Below are positions 58,663 through 64,000 of a stretch of DNA of 64,000 bases, piece by piece (position 1 is the stretch's first letter; each line of letters starts with the position of its first letter). The notes beneath the pieces are model-generated. The model saw nothing but the letters and a program-made list of their open reading frames with translations. It had not been told where the DNA came from and did no database searches. The translations under genes were made by a program, and so were the position numbers. This DNA is from Microbacterium sp. MF43 (lineage in GTDB: Bacteria; Actinomycetota; Actinomycetes; Actinomycetales; Microbacteriaceae), in NCBI RefSeq assembly GCF_012847295.1, contig NZ_JABBDY010000004.1, positions 62,001-126,000 of the forward strand, read 5' to 3'.

Positions 58663-61584
58663 ATGCTCCTCCTCCTCGGCGCGTTCGCCGTCGTTCCGCT
58701 GATTCTTCCGTGGCTGGTGCGCCGGATCGGGGCCAGGGCGTTCTACATCGCCGCGGTGCTCCCCATCGTCGCGTTCGTCCACGCGCTCGTGCTCACGCCC
58801 GCTGTGCTGGCCGGCGCCGATCCGTTCGAGTCGTACGACTGGATCCCCGCCCTCGGGATCGAGCTGTCGATGCGGATGAACACGCTGTCGTGGCTCATGA
58901 CGCTCATCGTGACGGGCGTCGGGGCACTCGTGATGCTCTACTGCCGCTGGTACTTCCGCGGCAAGAGCGAGGGCCTGGGTCAGTTCTCGGCGGTGCTCCT
59001 CGCGTTCGCCGGAGCGATGTACGGCCTCGTGCTGACCGACGATCTCGTCGTGCTCGTGATGTTCTGGGAGATCACGAGTGTGCTGTCGTACCTGCTCATC
59101 GGGTACTACAACAGGCGCGCCGCGAGCCGGCGTGCGGCGCTGCAGGCGCTCCTCGTCACGACGCTCGGGGGCCTCGTCATGCTCATCGGCGTCGTGCTGA
59201 TGGTCGTCGACGCCGGCACCTCGAGCATCTCGGCGATCCTCTCCGAAGCGCCGACGGGTCCGGTCGTCGATGCGGCGCTCGTGCTGCTCCTCGTCGGCGC
59301 ACTGAGCAAGTCGGCGATCTTCCCGTTCCACTTCTGGCTGCCGGGCGCGATGGCCGCTCCCACCCCGGTGAGCGCGTACCTGCACGCCGCGGCGATGGTG
59401 AAAGCCGGCATCTACCTCATCGCCCTGCTCGCCCCGGTGCTCGCCGCGGCACCGACGTGGCGACCGATCGTCATCTCGCTCGGGGTCTTCACCATGCTGC
59501 TCGCCGGCTACCAGGCGCTGCGTGAGACCGACCTCAAGCGCATCCTCGCCTTCGGCACGGTGAGCCAGCTCGGGCTCCTCTCGGTGGTCCTCGGCTACGG
59601 CACACGCGACGCCGCGCTCGCCGGTCTGGCTCTGCTCCTCAGTCACGCACTGTTCAAGTCCGCGCTGTTCCTGGTGGTCGGCGTCATCGACCGCCAGCTC
59701 TCCACGCGTGACATCGCCGAGCTGAGCGGCGTCGGCCGCCAGGCGCCCGTCATGGCGACGTTCTCGTTCATCGCGGTCGCCTCGATGATCGGCATCATCC
59801 CGACCATCGGGTTCGTGGCGAAGGAGACCGCCCTCACGGCTCTCCTCGACGAGGCGCTCGGCGGCCAGCCCTGGGGCATCGTCGCGTTCGCCGGAGTCGT
59901 CCTCGGCTCGGTCCTCACGACCGCCTACGGCATCCGGTTCCTGTGGGGCGCCTTCTGGACGAAGAAGGACGCCGACCGCCGGCCGCTCCCCACGACGGAG
60001 TGGCCCGACCCTCCCATCGGATTCCTCGGCGCGCCCGTGCTGCTGTCGGGACTGACGGTGGTCGCCGGGTTCGCCGCACCCGCCCTCGACATCGCGTTCG
60101 CCGGCTACGCCGACGAGGCGCCGGCCGGGGCATCCGAATCCCCCGCCCATCTGGTGCTGTGGCACGGATTCGAGCCGGCGCTGTGGATCTCTCTCACGAC
60201 GATCGCCGTCGGCGCCGTGGTGTTCTGGTTCACCGCGCGCGCGGGGTGGTCCCGGCGCGTACTTCCTTTCACCGCCGCCGACGTCTACAACGCCGTACTC
60301 CGCGGGGTGGCACGGCTGTCGGTGGTCACCACCAGCTTCACCCAGCGAGGATCGCTTCCCGTCTACGTCGGCACGATCTTCGTCGTGTTCGTCGCCGCCG
60401 AGGGGACGGCGCTGTTCGCGAGCCCCCAATGGCGCGCACAGCTGGAGACCTTCCACACGCCCGTCCAGCTGCTGGTCGCTCCGATCATGATCATCGCGGG
60501 ACTCATCGCCGTGCGCGCGCGCAAGCGATACACCGGCGTCGTGCTGGTCTCGGCGACCGGGCTCGGCATGGTCCTGCTCTTCGCGACGAGCGGGGCCCCC
60601 GACCTCGCCCTCACGCAGATCCTCGTCGAGACCGTGACGCTCGTGGCGTTCGCCCTCGTGCTGCGGCGCATCCCGTCGCGCCTCGGCGAGCACAACGCCT
60701 CGGTCTGGCCGGTCGCGCGAGCCGTGCTCGGAGCCGCGGTCGGAGCCACCATGGCGGCCGTCGCTCTCGTCGCCACGGCGGCGCGCAGCACTACGCCCGT
60801 CTCCGAGCAGTTCCCCGATCTCGCGTACTACCAGGGTCACGGCAAGAACGTCGTGAACGTCGCCCTCGTCGACCTGCGCGGATGGGACACGATGGGCGAG
60901 CTGTCGGTGCTGATCCTCGCGGCGACGGGTGTGGCATCCCTCGTCTTCGTCACTCACCGCGCCGACACCCTGTCGCGCTTCATCGCGCCGCTCCCCGCCG
61001 CCGCCGCCCGCACCCGCCGGCCACTGGTCGAGACGGCCGAGGGCGTCAAGCCGCGCGGCGAGCACGGCGGCCGCATGGCCTGGCTCGTCGGCGGCCAGCG
61101 CGTGCGCCCCGAGAACCGCTCGATCATGCTCGAGGTGATCGTGCGGATCCTCTTCCACTCGATCATCATCGTGTCGCTGTACCTGCTGTTCGCCGGCCAC
61201 AACCTGCCCGGCGGCGGATTCGCGGGCGGACTCGTCGCGGGCATGGCGCTCGTGATGCGCTACGTCGCAGGCGGACGCTACGAGCTCGGCGCCGCCGCCC
61301 CCACCGATGCCGGGCGGCTGCTCGGGGTGGGCATGTCGATCGCTGTCGCGTGCGCGATCGTGCCGCTGTTCTTCGGCGCGCCCCCGCTGACGAGCACGTG
61401 GTTCGAAGCGGAGCTGCCCGTCCTGGGTCACGTCGAGTTCGTGACCTCGACGCTGTTCGACGTCGGGGTGTACCTCGTCGTGATCGGCCTCGTGCTCGAC
61501 GTCCTGCGCAGCCTCGGCGCCGAGGTCGACCGTCAGGCGCAAGAGGCTCGCGAGAGCCAGCGCGAGGGGGTGAGCGCGCGATGA
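58663..61584 (+). CDS. mrpA: Na+/H+ antiporter subunit A (MrpA with MrpB domain)
   Basis: 973 aa. NuoL-like antiporter core (LVMFWEITSVLSYLLIGYYN, HFWLPGAMAAPTPVSAYLHAA, HALFKSALFLVVG) and C-terminal MrpB-like part after about residue 790 (RILFHSIIIVSLYLLFAGHNLPGGGFAGGLVAGMALV). ATG 58663 is preferred because AGGAGG lies six bases before it; a GTG at 58627 would add 12 residues. First gene of the mrp operon in this window, exporting Na+ in exchange for H+. Confidence 0.95.
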   Translation: MLLLLGAFAVVPLILPWLVRRIGARAFYIAAVLPIVAFVHALVLTPAVLAGADPFESYDWIPALGIELSMRMNTLSWLMTLIVTGVGALVMLYCRWYFRGKSEGLGQFSAVLLAFAGAMYGLVLTDDLVVLVMFWEITSVLSYLLIGYYNRRAASRRAALQALLVTTLGGLVMLIGVVLMVVDAGTSSISAILSEAPTGPVVDAALVLLLVGALSKSAIFPFHFWLPGAMAAPTPVSAYLHAAAMVKAGIYLIALLAPVLAAAPTWRPIVISLGVFTMLLAGYQALRETDLKRILAFGTVSQLGLLSVVLGYGTRDAALAGLALLLSHALFKSALFLVVGVIDRQLSTRDIAELSGVGRQAPVMATFSFIAVASMIGIIPTIGFVAKETALTALLDEALGGQPWGIVAFAGVVLGSVLTTAYGIRFLWGAFWTKKDADRRPLPTTEWPDPPIGFLGAPVLLSGLTVVAGFAAPALDIAFAGYADEAPAGASESPAHLVLWHGFEPALWISLTTIAVGAVVFWFTARAGWSRRVLPFTAADVYNAVLRGVARLSVVTTSFTQRGSLPVYVGTIFVVFVAAEGTALFASPQWRAQLETFHTPVQLLVAPIMIIAGLIAVRARKRYTGVVLVSATGLGMVLLFATSGAPDLALTQILVETVTLVAFALVLRRIPSRLGEHNASVWPVARAVLGAAVGATMAAVALVATAARSTTPVSEQFPDLAYYQGHGKNVVNVALVDLRGWDTMGELSVLILAATGVASLVFVTHRADTLSRFIAPLPAAAARTRRPLVETAEGVKPRGEHGGRMAWLVGGQRVRPENRSIMLEVIVRILFHSIIIVSLYLLFAGHNLPGGGFAGGLVAGMALVMRYVAGGRYELGAAAPTDAGRLLGVGMSIAVACAIVPLFFGAPPLTSTWFEAELPVLGHVEFVTSTLFDVGVYLVVIGLVLDVLRSLGAEVDRQAQEARESQREGVSAR

Positions 61585-62135
61585 CCGTGTCGACCGTGCT
61601 CATCGTCGTCATGGCGGTGCTCTTCGCCTGCGGCGTCTACGCGATGCTCGAGCGCAGCCTGACCCGCGTGCTCATCGGATTCCTGCTCCTCGGAAACGCC
61701 GCCAATCTGCTGCTGCTCATCGTCATGGGCGAGCCGGGCGTGGCCCCGTTCTTCGGCGCGGCGGCGTCATCCGACGAGATGTCCGACCCGCTGCCCCAGG
61801 CCCTCACCCTCACGGCGATCGTCATCACGTTCGCCGTCTCGGCGTTCCTGCTCGCCCTCATCTACCGCTCGTGGCAGCTCGGTCAGGCCGACACCTTCGA
61901 GGATGACGAGGCCGACCGCGCGGTTCGCGAGCGCACCGCGGATGTCGACGAGACGATGGACGAGGAGATCGAGATCGAGGACGAGGACGACGACGCGACG
62001 ACGGACTTCGTCGGCCTCGACACCTCGCCGATCACCGTGCTTCGCAGCACCGACGTCGCCGGATTGCGGGACGACGCTCCTGTCGACGCTCCCGCCTCGC
62101 GGCCCCGCAAGGACACCGGCGGTGACGACCGATGA
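61581..62135 (+). CDS. mrpC: Na+/H+ antiporter subunit C (MrpC)
   Basis: 184 aa. NuoK-like three-helix core (about 1-100) with LIGFLLLGNAANLLLL and LTLTAIVITFAVSAFLLAL. Beyond it is an unusual acidic tail of 70 residues (ETMDEEIEIEDEDDDATTD). It overlaps mrpA and mrpD by four bases each. Confidence 0.94.
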   Translation: MTVSTVLIVVMAVLFACGVYAMLERSLTRVLIGFLLLGNAANLLLLIVMGEPGVAPFFGAAASSDEMSDPLPQALTLTAIVITFAVSAFLLALIYRSWQLGQADTFEDDEADRAVRERTADVDETMDEEIEIEDEDDDATTDFVGLDTSPITVLRSTDVAGLRDDAPVDAPASRPRKDTGGDDR

Positions 62136-63724
62136 TCGAGTTCGCCCCGGCCCTCGTCCCGCTGCTGGTGACGCTTCCGCTCCTCGGCGCGGCGATCGCC
62201 CTGATCTCCGGACGGCACCGCCGCACGCAGGTGGTCGTCTCCGTCGTGACCCTCACGATCGTGTCGGTCATCGCCGCCGTGCTGCTGTTCGTGGTCGACA
62301 CCTCCGACCAGGCGATCGCCGTATCGGTGGGGGGCTGGCCGATCCCCTTCGGCATCGTGCTCTACGTCGACCGGCTCGCCGCGCTCCTGGTGGTCGTCTC
62401 GGCCATCGTGCTGCTCGCGGTTCTCCTGTTCTCGGTCGGGCAGGGTGCCGCCGACGGCGACGACGAGACGCCGGTCTCGATCTTCCACCCGTCGTACCTG
62501 ATCCTCGCGGCGGGAATCTTCAACGCCTTCATCGCGGGCGACCTGTTCAACCTCTACGTCGGCTTCGAGATCCTGCTCGTGGCGTCGTACGTGCTGATCA
62601 CGCTCGGCTCGACGGAGTCGCGCATCCGCGCCGGCGTCGTCTACATCGTGGTCTCGCTGGTGTCGTCGATCCTGTTCCTGGCATCGATCGCGATGATCTA
62701 CGGCGCGCTCGGCACGGTGAACATGGTGCAGATCTCGGAGCGCATGGGCGATCTGCCCCAGGAGACGCAGCTCGTGCTGCACCTGATGCTGCTGCTCGCG
62801 TTCAGCATCAAGGCCGCGGTCTTCCCGCTGTCGTTCTGGCTGCCCGACTCCTATCCGACGGCCCCCGCCCCCGTCACGGCGGTGTTCGCGGGTCTGCTGA
62901 CGAAGGTCGGCGTCTACGCGATCATCCGCACCGAGACCGAGCTCTTCCTGCAGAACGACGTCAACTTCCTGTTGATGGTCGTGGCGCTCGCGACGATGAT
63001 CGTCGGCGTGCTCGGCGCGGTGGCGCAGGCCGAACTCAAGCGCATCCTGTCCTTCACGCTCGTCAGCCACATCGGGTACATGATCTTCGGGCTGGCGATC
63101 GCGACACCGGCGGCCATCGGCGCGACCATCTACTACATGGTCCACCACATCGTGGTGCAGACGACGCTGTTCCTCGCCGTCGGACTCGTCGAGCGCCGCG
63201 CAGGCAGCACCTCGATCCTGCGCGTGAAGGGCCTCATGCGCGCGGCACCGGTCATCGCGGTGCTCTACTTCATCCCGGCGGTGAACCTCGGCGGCCTGCC
63301 CCCGTTCTCGGGCTTCATCGGGAAGTTCGCGCTGTTCGACGCGGCAGCCGAGGTCGGAACGCCGATCATGATGGTGCTGATCGTGGGCGGCATCCTCACC
63401 AGCCTGCTCACCCTCTATGCCCTCATGCGCGCGTGGAACCTGGCGTTCTGGCGTGAGGAGGACGACTCGGCGGAGACCGAGGCGCGCATCTCCTACCTCG
63501 GGGCATCGCCGGGAGGCGTCGACACCGCCCGTCGCGTCATCCCGAAGATCATGACGGCGTCGACGGCCGGCATGGTGGCGGTGACCGTCGCGCTGACGAT
63601 CTTCGCCGGCCCCCTGTACGCGGTGTGCGAGCGGATCGGGGCGGCGCTGCTCGAGCCCGTCTCGCTCGTCCAGCTCGAGCAGGAGCTCGGCGCCGACAGC
63701 GAAGACCTGAAGGAGCTGCCGTGA
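62132..63724 (+). CDS. mrpD: Na+/H+ antiporter subunit D (MrpD)
   Basis: 530 aa. NuoM/N-like antiporter with FNLYVGFEILLVASYVLITLG, FPLSFWLPDSYPTAPAPVTAVFAGLLTKVGVYAI and YYMVHHIVVQTTLFLAVG. Lysines and glutamates of the proton path are visible. Overlaps mrpC and mrpE by four bases, so translation is coupled. Confidence 0.95.
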   Translation: MIEFAPALVPLLVTLPLLGAAIALISGRHRRTQVVVSVVTLTIVSVIAAVLLFVVDTSDQAIAVSVGGWPIPFGIVLYVDRLAALLVVVSAIVLLAVLLFSVGQGAADGDDETPVSIFHPSYLILAAGIFNAFIAGDLFNLYVGFEILLVASYVLITLGSTESRIRAGVVYIVVSLVSSILFLASIAMIYGALGTVNMVQISERMGDLPQETQLVLHLMLLLAFSIKAAVFPLSFWLPDSYPTAPAPVTAVFAGLLTKVGVYAIIRTETELFLQNDVNFLLMVVALATMIVGVLGAVAQAELKRILSFTLVSHIGYMIFGLAIATPAAIGATIYYMVHHIVVQTTLFLAVGLVERRAGSTSILRVKGLMRAAPVIAVLYFIPAVNLGGLPPFSGFIGKFALFDAAAEVGTPIMMVLIVGGILTSLLTLYALMRAWNLAFWREEDDSAETEARISYLGASPGGVDTARRVIPKIMTASTAGMVAVTVALTIFAGPLYAVCERIGAALLEPVSLVQLEQELGADSEDLKELP

Positions 63725-64000
63725 CCGATCCCGTCGACGCTCCTCCCGGCGCAGCTCCCAAGCGGACGCTCGCCCGGCAGCTGTGGCGCCAGCTGCCGTT
63801 CACGGTCTGGCTGGTCGCGCTGTGGATGCTCCTGTGGGGGCAGTTCACGTGGACCGCCTTCCTGGTCGGACTCGTCGCCGCCGTCATCGTCACGCGCGTG
63901 TTCCGGCTGCCGCCGGTCGAACTGTCCGGTCGTGTGAACGCGTGGTTCGGCGCGATCTTCGTGCTCGAGTTCCTCATCGCGCTCGTCCGCGGATCGCTGA
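63721..64000 (+). CDS. mrpE: Na+/H+ antiporter subunit E (MrpE), cut by window end
   Basis: 93 codons visible from GTG 63721, which overlaps the mrpD stop. It shows ARQLWRQLPFTVWLVALWMLLWGQFTWTAFLVG and RLPPVELSGRVNAWFGAIFVLEFLIALV, which fit MrpE. The gene continues to the right; mrpF and mrpG are expected next. Confidence 0.9.
   Translation, partial: MTDPVDAPPGAAPKRTLARQLWRQLPFTVWLVALWMLLWGQFTWTAFLVGLVAAVIVTRVFRLPPVELSGRVNAWFGAIFVLEFLIALVRGSL

Noticed and set aside
58282-61542. Very long open frame antisense to mrpA
   Set aside because: Its translation is rich in Arg/Asp/Glu/His and low-complexity, typical of the antisense shadow of a GC-rich membrane gene; MrpA motifs are in the other strand.

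Overview
This window is about 64 kb of a high-GC actinobacterial chromosome around the replication origin. Gene content and order match Microbacteriaceae, most likely Microbacterium or a close relative: ParABS, YidC, RnpA, RpmH, DnaA, DnaN, RecF, DciA, GyrBA; then tRNA-Ile and tRNA-Ala; CrgA; the PknB/PknA/PbpA/RodA/PstP/FhaB/FhaA cluster followed by tRNA-Leu; and NucS. The species assignment is inference from gene order and protein style, since no rRNA is present. No complete mobile element, CRISPR array or phage module was seen.

Layout. 1-4.6 kb: aldehyde/alcohol oxidation (DUF779 protein, aldehyde dehydrogenase, GAF regulator, zinc alcohol dehydrogenase). 4.6-7.6 kb: CCA-adding enzyme and a two-part methyltransferase. 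7.7-11.5 kb: DUF6049 protein and MurJ flippase. 11.5-13.1 kb: thioredoxin reductase and thioredoxin behind a SigR-like promoter, closed by a terminator. 13.2-15.3 kb: a DGPF/YciI protein and an ECF42-type sigma factor flanking a small unknown gene. 15.3-19.4 kb: parB, parA, a GIY-YIG protein and rsmG, with four parS sites and two blocks of palindromic and tandem repeats. 19.4-21.9 kb: jag, yidC, yidD, rnpA, rpmH. 22-27 kb: dnaA, oriC, dnaN, recF, dciA. 27-32 kb: gyrB, gyrA, DUF3566. 32-35 kb: VIT transporter, two tRNAs, then a small foreign-looking insert with a truncated secreted protein and a tiny membrane protein. 35-39.6 kb: housekeeping genes, PpiA, rhomboid, CrgA, sortase E. 39.6-49.4 kb: an anthranilate/aminodeoxychorismate synthase glutaminase and the Ser/Thr kinase-cell wall operon, then tRNA-Leu. 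49.4-58.5 kb: mixed genes (GNAT, GntR, CspA, coiled-coil protein, HAD phosphatase, NucS, MFS/LacI pair, polytopic membrane protein), including a repeat block at 53.4-53.85 kb. 58.6-64 kb: the start of an Mrp Na+/H+ antiporter operon, cut by the window end.

How the genes work together. The centre is the replication-segregation hub: DnaA binds boxes on both sides of dnaA, DnaN and DciA serve the replisome, gyrase sets supercoiling, and ParB on the parS sites with ParA separates origins. Further right, PknA/PknB, PstP and the FHA proteins control PbpA and RodA, with CrgA acting at the septum and MurJ supplying lipid II. The least explained material is the truncated secreted protein and its coupled small membrane protein beside tRNA-Ala, the repeat families around parA and at 53.5 kb, and a strongly enriched short word (GGATGCC and its complement) spread through genes and gaps on both strands.
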